From positions 310,001 to 374,000 of the forward strand of contig NZ_JARZHF010000003.1 in the NCBI RefSeq assembly GCF_029891575.1: a DNA stretch of 64,000 nucleotides, written 5' to 3'. Numbering within the stretch: position 1 is the stretch's first letter; the number at the start of each line of letters is the position of its first letter. The notes beneath the pieces were generated by a model, which saw only the letters and a program-made list of their open reading frames with translations, ran no database searches and was not told where the DNA came from. This DNA comes from Salipaludibacillus daqingensis. Its GTDB lineage: Bacteria; Bacillota; Bacilli; Bacillales; Salisediminibacteriaceae. The position numbers and the translations under genes were made by a program. Positions 43,257-52,852 of this stretch are shown piece after piece.

Positions 43257-46200
43257 CTACTGCAAATGAACAGTCATTTTTTGAATCTTACCTTCTCGAA
43301 GAGCTTTTGCATGACTTCCAACTAATTCTCCACCGTTCACCTCGAAAGTATCACCATTTTCGTAAGTAATGACGAAACGTGTTGGCACAACTGCATCTTC
43401 ACCAAAGGTATGTTTTCGCTGTGGATTCGTATAAGTGACCTTGCACGTTCCAAACAACGTAAATGTTACTTCATTCGCTTCTGTAAACATCCAATCTGCT
43501 AAGACGGGCGATAATCGGAGCACTAATTGATCTTTTTCTACCGTAAATGGTTTTTGGCCAGCCATCATCACCATCCACATGTTCATAAATTCAATCGTCG
43601 ATCCACTTAAGCGGGCAACAAATCCCCGTCCGTGCAACGCCGGATTCGGATTGGCTGAGCTCGCAATGAACGAGGAGTTCTCGAGCGTACTTCTTCCATA
43701 GACAGAAGGATCAAGAAATGGAATCAACGCGTGTTGCATGTCCTCATAAAATTCTTCTGCCAAACCAGATTTCAACACTTCAAGCAAGTATTTGTATTCC
43801 ATATGCAAAAATATTGACTCGTTTTCTAGCCATCCCGGTGTAAACGACTTGGCACGACCTAATTCCAACGGCTCGTTTTCAATTGGCATCGATGTTTTGT
43901 ACATTTTCAACTTCCGATCATAAATAGCAGATTCCTTGACTTGATCGTATATTTTTTTCGCTGCCGATTTATTAGGTGAAATCTTTAATGACTTCACAAT
44001 CCCCTCTAAGAAAGGTGTCACAGGCACAGGTTTCCAGTCGATCTCATTCATAAGACCACTTTTTACTCCAGCTCCTGAGGCATGAAAATAAAAATAAGTT
44101 GGAGGTAAAGAACCGTAGTCTGCTAATCTTTCTATCCCTTTCGTCACTCTTGATTTCAGTGCCGTTAATGCTTCATGCACTTCTTCCATAGACAAGACCG
44201 TTTCTTTACCTGAAATGCCGTTTCGAATCTTTTCACGGTAACCTTCTCTTAAGGTCGTTACTTCATTCCAATAAGCAGTTTCTGCTTTTGCAGCTGCAGG
44301 GTCCAATTTGTGTATTTGACTCAACACTCCGTCGAGGAATTCTCCCGCTTCTTCAGGTAGATAAATTGTCTGTTGACCGTCTACGTCCTGTAGCTGTTCT
44401 ATTAACCTGTATAACTCCATTAACTCAGATGTACTTGCTCCAAACATCCCCGGCAAGCCGTTTAAGGAATCGTTCCACCCTGGTTTACCCGCTTCCATTT
44501 CAACTCCTAAACCATATGGGGCAAGCGTCGATGTTTTTACTAATGCGAGAAGAAGCAGCTTGGAATATAAATTCGTTTCATACACGTCTCCCTTACCGTA
44601 ATTACCTTTCAACCAGTTGGATCCACTATCACTTGCGTTCGTTTCTTCTTCTTCCACCGCGTTGTATTGTCGTAGCTGATCGCCTTTTCCTTTGTACTTA
44701 TGTTGGCGAGGCTGAACCGATGCTGGGCTTTGGAAAAATGCGAAAGATCGATTAAAGTAGAATTCTTCTTTATCGTCAGGATAAACGGATAGAAAACTTT
44801 CAATCAAGTCTAAATTGTATGTCCAATGATCAACCCAGTATCCTTCACCGAATTCTGCTTCGTAATGCTCCTTGGCCTCTAGTAAAACCGTTGTGAGAAA
44901 CTCATCAAATGACGTTTGTAACTGAATACCTTTATCAGATAAATAATGCTTTAACTCTCCTGGTGTAAAGGAATCTTCGAAAAAGTTCTTTAATACGTCA
45001 ATCTGCTGTTGTTCAACATAGGAAGATAAATCGATTGCAGATGTATCTTTTAGTTGAAAGCGAACACCCTTCACCGCTAACGGATTATAACCGTCCAACT
45101 GGATCAAATTCATAAATTGCTTCACATTACTATCGTAAACGTGTGGTTCGAAAAAGACATCACACCGACGATTTTGATTAATATCCCGATAGTTCCCGTT
45201 CCCTTGAGAATAGAACGTAGGACTAATTGAAAAGAAGTTATAGTCTCTCTCTAAATCACCATGTTTTCTTGAATATAAATAATAGACTTTACTTTCTTCT
45301 TTATTTTTAAAGACAAACGGAAATCCTCCGCGCAAACCATTATCGAGGAAGCTCTGTCTGCTGTATGCATCGAATAACGGCTGTCCAGTTACAGATTCAA
45401 TCGGCTTCGTTAGTTCTCTTGTAATGGATTGAGCCCCTTCCTTTTGTTCAACCAAGAAATCAAATGTAAGTTGAGACTTTACAAAAGACTGAACCGCATC
45501 CAGATTTCGCCCATGCCCAATGACGGAGAACAATACCGATTCTTCTCCTTCTTTCAGGTCACACTGAATGGGAGTAAATCCGCAAGATACCTTGTTCGTT
45601 GTATACTGTTTCTCATTAGCCAGTTCCCTTACTGAGGAATGAATGAAATTCTCAGGCATCTGTAAAGAAGTATCTGAACCAAAAATTACATCCCGGTCCA
45701 CAATAGGCGTCATAACTGTCTCTTGGCCATTATGTGAAAACAAACTAAAGTAAAAATTCCCCTCTGTGATTTCATTCACTTCAGCTGTATCTTCCATACT
45801 TCCTCTCAATGTATAAAACGGAACCCGCTCGTCTAAATTGTATACGTCGAACCAGCTTTTCAACGTATTTCCTAACTCTTTATATGGGGTATTAGCTACT
45901 CCACTAGGTAATATAGCTGGCATACCATCTAGAATTTCAAACGTTTTCGTTTGGTTGGAAATATTTTTAAATTCAACGTGACGAATTAAGCCGCTGACAG
46001 GTGAATGAGCCAGAATAAAGTAACTGACATTCATGGAGAAACCAACATGCTGATTGACGTAATGAAGTTGCAACATATTTTCCGAAATTGTCATCGTTTC
46101 AGTGATACCCTCTTCATTCGCCCCCTTAGAAGCAAATGGTTCGATCACTTTTGTTCCTTCTGAGTCCTCAACTTTTACAAATGTTCGGAACCCTTGAACG

Positions 46201-46418
46201 TGAACCATTTGATAGGATTTGTCTGCCGGAAAGAATTCCATCATCGCATGATTTTTGTCTTGTATACCAAAGCTTGCAATTCCTTGGCCTCTATTCACAT
46301 AAAAGGCCCACATAGGAATGCCTGTCAGTCCAGCAATTCCAGGTAGAAAGCTGGAAAAAGGTTTTTGAGATTGATAATTTTTAATTTCAAATGAGTGGTC
46401 TTTTTTTAGCTGATACAT
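43257..46418 (-). CDS. Large inverting glycoside phosphorylase, probable beta-1,3-oligoglucan phosphorylase (GH94/GH149/GH161 type)
   Basis: The 1053-residue cytoplasmic protein has the layout of cellobiose-phosphorylase-like enzymes: an N-terminal beta-sandwich (residues 1-330), a helical linker and an (alpha/alpha)6 barrel, then a C-terminal sheet. The catalytic Asp is expected in GKPGWNDSLNG (Asp650), corresponding to the DWND motif of GH94. It is much longer than GH94 cellobiose phosphorylases (about 800) and closer to GH149/GH161 beta-1,3-glucan phosphorylases. With a GH16 beta-glucanase, importer and GH1 enzyme in one locus, phosphorolysis of beta-1,3-gluco-oligosaccharides to glucose 1-phosphate is the best guess. 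The ATG at 46418 has GGAGG upstream. Cellodextrin or mixed-linkage substrates cannot be excluded. Confidence 0.78.
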   Translation of the reverse strand: MYQLKKDHSFEIKNYQSQKPFSSFLPGIAGLTGIPMWAFYVNRGQGIASFGIQDKNHAMMEFFPADKSYQMVHVQGFRTFVKVEDSEGTKVIEPFASKGANEEGITETMTISENMLQLHYVNQHVGFSMNVSYFILAHSPVSGLIRHVEFKNISNQTKTFEILDGMPAILPSGVANTPYKELGNTLKSWFDVYNLDERVPFYTLRGSMEDTAEVNEITEGNFYFSLFSHNGQETVMTPIVDRDVIFGSDTSLQMPENFIHSSVRELANEKQYTTNKVSCGFTPIQCDLKEGEESVLFSVIGHGRNLDAVQSFVKSQLTFDFLVEQKEGAQSITRELTKPIESVTGQPLFDAYSRQSFLDNGLRGGFPFVFKNKEESKVYYLYSRKHGDLERDYNFFSISPTFYSQGNGNYRDINQNRRCDVFFEPHVYDSNVKQFMNLIQLDGYNPLAVKGVRFQLKDTSAIDLSSYVEQQQIDVLKNFFEDSFTPGELKHYLSDKGIQLQTSFDEFLTTVLLEAKEHYEAEFGEGYWVDHWTYNLDLIESFLSVYPDDKEEFYFNRSFAFFQSPASVQPRQHKYKGKGDQLRQYNAVEEEETNASDSGSNWLKGNYGKGDVYETNLYSKLLLLALVKTSTLAPYGLGVEMEAGKPGWNDSLNGLPGMFGASTSELMELYRLIEQLQDVDGQQTIYLPEEAGEFLDGVLSQIHKLDPAAAKAETAYWNEVTTLREGYREKIRNGISGKETVLSMEEVHEALTALKSRVTKGIERLADYGSLPPTYFYFHASGAGVKSGLMNEIDWKPVPVTPFLEGIVKSLKISPNKSAAKKIYDQVKESAIYDRKLKMYKTSMPIENEPLELGRAKSFTPGWLENESIFLHMEYKYLLEVLKSGLAEEFYEDMQHALIPFLDPSVYGRSTLENSSFIASSANPNPALHGRGFVARLSGSTIEFMNMWMVMMAGQKPFTVEKDQLVLRLSPVLADWMFTEANEVTFTLFGTCKVTYTNPQRKHTFGEDAVVPTRFVITYENGDTFEVNGGELVGSHAKALREGKIQKMTVHLQ

Positions 46419-46502
46419 TTTGAAGCCTCCGTAATCATTTTTTGTTATAAATATCGTTTAGTAAAGGGGAATGTAATATACGGTTTAGCAAGGTCTAAAA
46501 CA

Positions 46503-46533
46503 AAAACAGGCAGCTGAGTAAACTACCTGTTTT
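46503..46533 (-). terminator. Intrinsic terminator/attenuator between permease and phosphorylase genes
   Basis: AAAACAGG pairs with CCTGTTTT; on the minus strand the stem is followed by TTTTTGTTTT. The phosphorylase may thus be expressed less than the importer or from its own promoter. Confidence 0.75.
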
Positions 46534-46583
46534 ATGAATATAACCATATAATAGAAAAAGTTAATGATTTAACCGTAACCTTT

Positions 46584-47420
46584 TTATTTCACAGCACCAT
46601 CGGTGATACTCTTAATAAATAACTTGTTAAATAGTAAGAATATAACGATCAGTGGAACCGTCGCCCAGAATGTTCCCGATAAAATCATACCGTAGTCTCT
46701 TACTCTGTCATCCATTAAAGATCGCAACGCAACTTGAATCGTATGCATGGATTGATCTTGTAACACGACCAACGGCCATAAATAGTCTCCCCAAATTGCC
46801 ATGAAGACAATGATCCCTAATGTTGCAAAGGCTGGAAGAATGGTTGGAACAATGATATTCCAATATATTCTGAAATTGCTACAGCCATCAATTCTAGCTG
46901 CTTCAATAATCGAATCAGGTACAGCACTAGCTATATACTGCCTCATCCAGAAAATCCCGAATGCGTTCATTAATCCAGGTACGATAACCGCCCGTAAATC
47001 ACTCAGCCATCCCAACTGGGTAATGATAAAGTAAGTCGGAATAAGACCTAGCTGCGGAGGGATCATCATCGTTCCTAATATGAAAACAAATAACAAAGTT
47101 CTTCCTTTGAATTCCAATTTCGCAAAAGCAAACCCTGCAAGGGAGCATAAAATTAACACACCTACCGTAATGGTACTTGAAACGATCAGAGAGTTCAGCA
47201 TAGCACCCCAGAACGGAATACTATCTAGAACAAGTTGGAAGTTCGCCGCCATGTTAGATCCGGGAATCATAACCGGAGGAGTCTGATTGATCATGCTATT
47301 CGGATTCGTAGCCATAACAAACATCCAGTAAAAAGGAAATAGTGATCCCAAGGAAACTATTACTAAGCCTAAGTAGACTAAATACTTTGCAATTGGTGCT
47401 TTATTCTTGTTAGTTTCCAT
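46584..47420 (-). CDS. ABC sugar permease (MalG type) of the beta-glucan importer
   Basis: The 278-residue channel subunit has six membrane helices and the ATPase-docking EAA loop IIEAARIDGCSNFRIYW. Its ATG shares one base with the stop of the preceding permease gene (TAATG), so the two are translationally coupled. No ATPase gene is present in the locus. Followed by a terminator-like hairpin before the phosphorylase gene. Confidence 0.94.
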   Translation of the reverse strand: METNKNKAPIAKYLVYLGLVIVSLGSLFPFYWMFVMATNPNSMINQTPPVMIPGSNMAANFQLVLDSIPFWGAMLNSLIVSSTITVGVLILCSLAGFAFAKLEFKGRTLLFVFILGTMMIPPQLGLIPTYFIITQLGWLSDLRAVIVPGLMNAFGIFWMRQYIASAVPDSIIEAARIDGCSNFRIYWNIIVPTILPAFATLGIIVFMAIWGDYLWPLVVLQDQSMHTIQVALRSLMDDRVRDYGMILSGTFWATVPLIVIFLLFNKLFIKSITDGAVK

Positions 47421-48409
47421 TATTTAACACCTACCTTTTTCGAACGTCCGATCCGATTCGCAAAATATAAATTTAAACTAGAGAAAATAATGATGATAAA
47501 GAACAAGACAATCGCTGTTGCCGACGCCGTTCCAAAGAAGTTACTTCCGAATGCATCTCTATATAGATACAATACGATACTCATACCTTCAGGTCTTCCT
47601 GCTCGCCCTTGGAAAATATGTGGCTCAGCGAAGATCTGAAGTGCCCCAATTGTAGATGTGAACACAGTAAAGATAATAAAAGGTTTCAACATCGGAATTG
47701 TAATATGCCAAATTTGTTGTCTTAGACTAGCTCCATCGATCTTAGATGCCTCATACAAATCATTTGGAATACTTTGCATGCCAGCTAAATAAATAATCGT
47801 GTTATAACCTACCCATCGCCAAAAGATCATCGTTGAAATGGCTACTTTCGTTCCCCATTCAGCTCTCGTCCAAGTAATCGGTTCAACACCGAACATGCCT
47901 AGGAGAGCATTTACAAGCCCTGATTCCTGGTTACTGAAAATGACACTAAAAACAATTGCAACAGCTACGATTGACGTAACATATGGTAAGAATATAGCCA
48001 GTCTGAAAACACTTTTATATTTAATTAATACGGAGTTTAATGCAAAAGCAAGTAATAATGCCACAATTAGCTGAGGAGCTGTCCCCATCAAACCGATAAT
48101 GATTGTATTATATAAAGACTTCCAAAAGAGAGGGTCATTGAAAATAATATTAAAATTATTAAATCCGACATACTCCATGTCCCCAAGTCCGTCCCATCTG
48201 AAGAAAGCTAAATAAAAGCTATATAAGATTGGGAATATCCCAAAGACGGCAAACAGTAAATAGAAAGGAGAGATAAACATATATCCTGAGGCCATGTTTC
48301 TTTGTTTTTGAGAAAACGTCCTCTTTTTCGGTTTTTGGGGTTCTTTATTCGAACCTGACATTGTGTTATTATCATCTGATTTATCTGTATCTCGTTGTAA
48401 TCCAGCCAT
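47420..48409 (-). CDS. ABC sugar permease (MalF type) of the beta-glucan importer
   Basis: The 329-residue subunit has a polar N-terminal tail of about 40 residues rich in Asp, Asn and Lys, then six membrane helices (MFISPFYLLFAVFGIFPILY) and the EAA loop LYEASKIDGASLRQQIW. I use the ATG at 48409, preceded by AGGAGG, rather than an in-frame ATG 17 codons earlier without such a site. Upstream lies a long gap after the binding-protein gene, with a strong hairpin close to that gene's stop. Confidence 0.93.
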   Translation of the reverse strand: MAGLQRDTDKSDDNNTMSGSNKEPQKPKKRTFSQKQRNMASGYMFISPFYLLFAVFGIFPILYSFYLAFFRWDGLGDMEYVGFNNFNIIFNDPLFWKSLYNTIIIGLMGTAPQLIVALLLAFALNSVLIKYKSVFRLAIFLPYVTSIVAVAIVFSVIFSNQESGLVNALLGMFGVEPITWTRAEWGTKVAISTMIFWRWVGYNTIIYLAGMQSIPNDLYEASKIDGASLRQQIWHITIPMLKPFIIFTVFTSTIGALQIFAEPHIFQGRAGRPEGMSIVLYLYRDAFGSNFFGTASATAIVLFFIIIIFSSLNLYFANRIGRSKKVGVK

Positions 48410-48894
48410 TTCGATCCTCCTAATAATGGTAGTGTCGCTAAAGAGGACATACCTTTTCAATCCCTAGTACACTACTTTATGATATAGCTTTCAATTGACC
48501 ACTATTCACTCTCAAAAACACCTTCCCCAGTCGTCTAAAGTGGGCTTCTTAGAGTTATTGAAATCATTTAAAATGAAAGCCATATATGGCAATATAGTAA
48601 ACGGAGTTTAAAATAGTCATTGCCATAGACATTATGAAAAATAATAATTTAATTTCTATTCTGATATATAGGCTCTGTTAAACGTTCTGTTGATGATGAA
48701 GAGTATTATCTTACAAGGGCTTCGTTAGATTATATCCTCTTCCTTTCCATGGTCAAAAGGGAAAGTATCAAACTATATATTAAGAAAATATCTATTATTA
48801 TTTAACAGCGCCAATATATAGAATAACCGTTTACTCAAGTATAAAATGAATTGCGGGTATGGTATGTTCACCATACCCGCTTAAACATGTCTAC
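48410..48894. other. Long gap between binding-protein 2 and permease genes
   Basis: 485 bases without a supported gene. A perfect hairpin at 48853-48880 (GCGGGTATGGT with ACCATACCCGC) stands 15 bases past the binding-protein stop. The rest is AT-rich; an internal promoter for the permeases may lie here, but I could not define one. The length suggests that the binding-protein mRNA ends here and the permeases are partly separate. Confidence 0.5.
48853..48880 (-). other. Strong hairpin after binding-protein 2 gene
   Basis: Eleven perfect pairs, GC-rich, six-base loop, no T run on the minus strand. Likely 3' stabiliser or attenuator that raises binding-protein levels over the permeases. Confidence 0.7.
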
Positions 48895-50253
48895 TTAACG
48901 GTTAATACGCTGTTCAATTCGACTAAGAACATCTTCCCATTCTTCTTCAGGATCAATGCCATCATATACATTATCTAATCCAGCAAGAATTTCAGAGTTA
49001 ACATCTCCGTATTGAGGACCTTTATGAACATGTTCACCTTCAAGAGCTGAGTCTGCGAACACTTGAGCAGTGTTTTGACCACCAAAGTATTCATCAGAGT
49101 ATTCATTAAACTCAGGCATATCATATACTGAAGGAGCCGAAGGGAATAATCCCATGTTTTCGAAGGCTTTAAGCTGTTGTTCAGGAGCAAGGAGCCAAGT
49201 CAAAAACTCATAAGCTTCTTCTGCATAGTCAGATTCTGCAGGGATCGTTACATACGAACCTCCCCAGTTTCCTCCACCTTCTGGCATTGCCGCTACTCTC
49301 CACTCAGTTGCATCCGGTGCATTTCCTTTAATAACACCTTGCATCCACGCTGGAGCTAATAACGTAGCAAAGTCTCCGTCTGCCATTCCAGCGCCCCATT
49401 CAGGTGTCCACATACCGAAATTATCAATGTGTCCATTCTCAATCATTTCTGAAGTTTGAAAGAATGCTTCTTCTACATATGGAGAATCTTCCAAAATCAA
49501 TTCATCTTCTTCATTAAAATATGCTTCAGGCGCCTGATCTCTTTTCGCATTGAAAACAGTTTCAGGATTTTCTGCCATTGGTTTTCCAGTCTCGTCTAAG
49601 ATCGTTTGGGCCACTTCTTTGTAATCATCCCAAGTACTAATTAACTCTTCCACTTCTTCAGGTTCAGAAGGAAGTCCTGCTTCTTCAAACACATCAGCAC
49701 GGTAAAACATTACAGTAGGTCCAATATCAGTCGGTATACCGAATAAGAAATCACCATCTACACTTTCTCCGTTTTCCCATGTCCAATCTAAGAAGTCACC
49801 TTCGATTTCTTCTGCTCCTAAATCATACAAATTCACGAAACGGTCTTGAGCATCTTTATAACCATCAATCTCTGAAACTTCGACTGCAGCCATATCTGGT
49901 GCACCACTTCCTGCTGATAAAGCAGTGAATAAGTTGTTATGGTGGTCACCCATTTCAATTTCCTGGAAGTTAATGCTCACATTAGGATTTTCTTCGATAT
50001 ATTCTTCTGCCAATTCAGGATAACCTGTGGCACCAAATAACCAGAAGGATAATTCTACATCTGCATCATCTGATCCTACTTCAGTAATCTCTACGTCTTC
50101 ATCTTCTTCATTTACTGCTGCTGCTTCATTATTGTTTCCGTTGTTTCCGTTGTTCTCGTTGTCTCCATCATTTCCATTGTTATTATCGCCACAACCAACT
50201 GCGATCAACGTGAAAGCTAAAAGAGATGAAATTAAACCAAACTTTCTTTTCAT
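48895..50253 (-). CDS. ABC sugar-binding lipoprotein 2 of the beta-glucan locus
   Basis: The 452-residue lipoprotein (lipobox ending AVGC, Cys21) has a long Asn/Gly/Asp linker (GDNNNGNDGDNENNGNN) and the same solute-binding fold as its paralogue at 41726-43039 (LSFWLFGATGYPELAEEY, GIPTDIGPTVMFYRADVF). It is the first gene of the importer unit, behind two LacI-type operators that flank its promoter, so it is likely the main, strongly induced capture protein for gluco-oligosaccharides. Confidence 0.94.
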   Translation of the reverse strand: MKRKFGLISSLLAFTLIAVGCGDNNNGNDGDNENNGNNGNNNEAAAVNEEDEDVEITEVGSDDADVELSFWLFGATGYPELAEEYIEENPNVSINFQEIEMGDHHNNLFTALSAGSGAPDMAAVEVSEIDGYKDAQDRFVNLYDLGAEEIEGDFLDWTWENGESVDGDFLFGIPTDIGPTVMFYRADVFEEAGLPSEPEEVEELISTWDDYKEVAQTILDETGKPMAENPETVFNAKRDQAPEAYFNEEDELILEDSPYVEEAFFQTSEMIENGHIDNFGMWTPEWGAGMADGDFATLLAPAWMQGVIKGNAPDATEWRVAAMPEGGGNWGGSYVTIPAESDYAEEAYEFLTWLLAPEQQLKAFENMGLFPSAPSVYDMPEFNEYSDEYFGGQNTAQVFADSALEGEHVHKGPQYGDVNSEILAGLDNVYDGIDPEEEWEDVLSRIEQRINR

Positions 50254-50397
50254 TAGTAAATCCCCCTATAAATAAATTATTTAACAATCAAAAGCACTTA
50301 AATAGTAACTATCTGTAACGATCGTTAAATGGTCACCTCCCAAAATTAATATAAAATAGCCTTCTTATTATGTGGTACTACTTGCCAACTAATTAAA

Positions 50398-50413
50398 ACT
50401 AAAGCGGTTTCGT
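50398..50413. promoter_or_regulatory. LacI-type operator, importer site A
   Basis: ACTAAAGCGGTTTCGT, sharing the AAAGCGGTTTCGT core with the perfect operator at 52584. It lies downstream of the -10 of the importer promoter. Confidence 0.75.
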
Positions 50414-50456
50414 AAACTTCATAATAAAAAACTTGCGTTAACAAGACTTGATTAAT

Positions 50457-50485
50457 TCTATAAAACTTTTAAGTAGTGAAAACAA
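50457..50485 (-). promoter_or_regulatory. Promoter of the glucan importer operon
   Basis: On the minus strand TTGTTT (50480-50485), 17 bases, TATAGA (50457-50462), placed between two operators. Confidence 0.55.
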
Positions 50486-50488
50486 TTA

Positions 50489-50504
50489 ACTAAATCGGTT
50501 TCGT
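50489..50504. promoter_or_regulatory. LacI-type operator, importer site B
   Basis: ACTAAATCGGTTTCGT just upstream of the -35. Sites A and B are 91 bases apart, which would allow repression by looping. Confidence 0.75.
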
Positions 50505-50570
50505 AATGCCATTGTATACTTGAATTTTAAGAATGTCAACGCTTTCTTTTGATTTTTCTTAACATTTATT

Positions 50571-51194
50571 TTAATTTTTTTGCAACCCTAATTTCATGGA
50601 GTTCCTTTCCACAACGGCCATGATGATATAGGCCATGACACTAACTGAAAAAAATAAATACAAGACTGGCACTTGAAAAATAAGATAATGAAAAGCAACA
50701 AAACTAACGATAATCGATATCGTAAGAACTGGGGATGTAAAAGCATAAATTAAAGAATATTTCATTGTTGCCCATGTTTTTAAATTAAGTTGAACTAATA
50801 AAGGAAAACTAAAAACGATCACCATGACATATAACATGAAAACAAATCCGCCTATTCCTAACAATACAGGAGCAAACACATTATCTAACCTGAAAATAAA
50901 GTAAAAATCAACGTACAAAATAAAGCCTATAACAAGAAGAATCAACCATAACGTATTAGCACGAATAAATGTCTCTTTATACACTTGCCAGAAAAGAGAA
51001 ACGATCGTCCCTTTTGTTTGCTCTTGTCTCATCCATGTCTGAATCACACCGTATGCTGCTGTTGTTGCAGGAGCTACGCCAAAAATAATTAAACCTAATA
51101 TTGAGAAAAATAGCCACAGAATATTGAGGATAGAGAACCTATAAATCCACAATGTCAAAACTTCTAATTTCCCTATTAATGAACCCTGATCCAT
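50571..51194 (-). CDS. DUF624 (YesL-like) membrane protein of the beta-glucan locus
   Basis: The 207-residue membrane protein has four to five hydrophobic helices (SILNILWLFFSILGLIIFGVAP opening) and clearly belongs to the same family as the protein at 39901-40536. It follows the LacI gene by 37 bases with GGGAGG upstream, so the repressor and DUF624 protein form one transcript. Function unknown; consistently tied to carbohydrate importers. Confidence 0.88.
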   Translation of the reverse strand: MDQGSLIGKLEVLTLWIYRFSILNILWLFFSILGLIIFGVAPATTAAYGVIQTWMRQEQTKGTIVSLFWQVYKETFIRANTLWLILLVIGFILYVDFYFIFRLDNVFAPVLLGIGGFVFMLYVMVIVFSFPLLVQLNLKTWATMKYSLIYAFTSPVLTISIIVSFVAFHYLIFQVPVLYLFFSVSVMAYIIMAVVERNSMKLGLQKN

Positions 51195-51231
51195 AGTTAT
51201 TCTCCTCCCTTCCTACCTTTAAATTATTGCT

Positions 51232-52257
51232 TTATGCTCTTTGATTTTGTTGAGTTCCGCATGAAGCTCTTACGACTAATTCTGGTTCTATTTTAACAAC
51301 TGTTGAATTAATTTCCCCTTTAATCATATCTTTCAATATATAGGCCGCCATTTTCCCTATTTTTTCTTTATCTTGCTTTACCGTTGTTAATGGCGGATCG
51401 ATATGTCTTGACGCAGTAATATCATCACAACCAATGATAGAAAACTCATAAATATCTAAATGGCTTTCTTTAATTGCTTTGATTGCTCCCATTGCCATTA
51501 AATCCGATGCTGCGAAAAGTGCTTTAGGTAAATCTGGTTTATTAAGAATCTCTTTCATAGCGATATATCCACTTTCCTCGAAGAAGTCACCGAATTCGAT
51601 CCAATCTTCATTAACTGGTAAGGAATACGTATTCATGACATCTTTAAATCCTTGAAATCTTTCTTTTGAAATCATCGAATCCTTTTTACCACCGATAAAA
51701 CCAATTTTCCTTTGTCCAAGTAAATAAAAATGTTCCACAGCTAGGGCAGAAACTTGATTATTATCTGTCATGATATAACCTGATTTTTCTCCAGAAAGTA
51801 CAATATCTACGCCAATACAAGGAATATCACTTTTATCTAAATCATAAATAGACGGCTCTACTTCTTCCCCACCGATAATAATGCAACCATCTACATTATA
51901 ATGTTGGCACCGAGCTAAATAATTTTCGTCCGCTTTATTGAATTGCTCATTCGAAAAAAATAATAGGTCATACCCTTCTAAACCAATCGTTTTTTTGAAG
52001 GAACTAACAACTTCCACAAAAAACGGGTGATTAAAGTTGGCATTTATTTTCCCTGCGTAAATGACTCCGATTACTTTTGTTACTTTTCGAGCTAAAGATT
52101 GAGCTGAATAAGATGGTCGATAACCATATTCGTCCATGATTGCTAACACTCTTTTTTTCGTTTTCAATCCTACATCATCATAGTTATTAATTATTTTTGA
52201 CACAGTTGCTTGTGATACGCCAGCTAATTTAGCAATTTCTTTAATGGTCATTTTCAT
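51232..52257 (-). CDS. LacI-family repressor of the beta-glucan regulon
   Basis: The 341-residue regulator has the LacI helix-turn-helix at its N-terminus (TIKEIAKLAGVSQATVSKII) with a hinge helix (YRPSYSAQSLARK), then the periplasmic-binding-like effector domain (VIGVIYAG, CIGVDIV, IGFIGGKK, FAASDLMAMGAIKAI, SIIGCDDI). Repeats of an ACGAAA-N-CG-N-TTTCGT palindrome at its own promoter, the importer promoter, the chemoreceptor promoter and the GH1 promoter are the expected sites. Effector is probably a gluco-oligosaccharide such as laminaribiose, by context only. GGAGAG precedes the ATG. Confidence 0.93.
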   Translation of the reverse strand: MKMTIKEIAKLAGVSQATVSKIINNYDDVGLKTKKRVLAIMDEYGYRPSYSAQSLARKVTKVIGVIYAGKINANFNHPFFVEVVSSFKKTIGLEGYDLLFFSNEQFNKADENYLARCQHYNVDGCIIIGGEEVEPSIYDLDKSDIPCIGVDIVLSGEKSGYIMTDNNQVSALAVEHFYLLGQRKIGFIGGKKDSMISKERFQGFKDVMNTYSLPVNEDWIEFGDFFEESGYIAMKEILNKPDLPKALFAASDLMAMGAIKAIKESHLDIYEFSIIGCDDITASRHIDPPLTTVKQDKEKIGKMAAYILKDMIKGEINSTVVKIEPELVVRASCGTQQNQRA

Positions 52258-52338
52258 TTGGGCTCTCCTCTTATAAAATGTTCTAATACCTACACGATAA
52301 TTAATTCCCCACTTGTCGATTTCATTGAGGGTATCCTT

Positions 52339-52367
52339 ATCATATCAATGAGAACAACTTCAAACAA
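52339..52367 (-). promoter_or_regulatory. lacI promoter
   Basis: On the minus strand TTGTTT (52362-52367), 17 bases, TATGAT (52339-52344). Confidence 0.6.
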
Positions 52368-52375
52368 TCGAATTT

Positions 52376-52390
52376 ACGAATAAGTTTCGT
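52376..52390. promoter_or_regulatory. LacI-type operator at the lacI promoter
   Basis: ACGAATAAGTTTCGT inside a longer dyad TTTACGAA...TTCGTAAA. It lacks the central CG and is one base shorter than the other sites, so it should be a weaker site, suited to mild autoregulation. Confidence 0.6.
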
Positions 52391-52551
52391 AAACATAGTA
52401 CTACTTTACTTCATTAAGAACAATATTGTGAAATTTAATTTTTTTCATAGACGCTTAAAAATTCAGTAAGTTTTTTAAGCGCTTTCAGTTTATGTTTTGA
52501 TAAGAAAGATCAATAAAATTTTGTACACCACGAATCTTCTATAAAAGAGCT

Positions 52552-52580
52552 TTGACAAAGTATCAGATTAATAATATAAT
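52552..52580 (+). promoter_or_regulatory. Consensus sigma-A promoter of the chemoreceptor gene
   Basis: TTGACA (52552-52557), exactly 17 bases, TATAAT (52575-52580): a perfect match to the consensus. A perfect operator follows four bases later, covering the transcription start. Confidence 0.9.
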
Positions 52581-52583
52581 TTA

Positions 52584-52599
52584 ACGAAAGCGGTTTCGT
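52584..52599. promoter_or_regulatory. LacI-type operator at the chemoreceptor promoter, perfect palindrome arms
   Basis: ACGAAAGCGGTTTCGT over the start point of a consensus promoter; tight repression without inducer is expected. Confidence 0.88.
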
Positions 52600-52852
52600 T
52601 TATTTAAAGTCTACTTCTTAGCTCTCTAATTGTCAACCGAATATTTTCAGAAAATTTGATTCTGTTATTGCTCAATGTTATTTTGAAAAAATCATAGCTC
52701 TCGTCCTGAAGACAAGTCCCGAGTGTTTATTGAAAAACTATCTGTGAATTTCCTACAGTGGCTTTCGATTTTTCTTGAATCAATACTTTGCTTTAACACA
52801 GCTAACTTTTAAAAGGTGTAGACATTGTTAGTTTTCAATGATCCTGAGAATC

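Larger units (their letters stand above)
50254..50570. other. Promoter region of the glucan importer operon
   Basis: No gene. It contains the importer promoter and two LacI-type operators, plus a 12-base palindrome TAACGATCGTTA in the leader close to a GGGAGGTGACC sequence that is not followed by a start codon. Confidence 0.6.
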
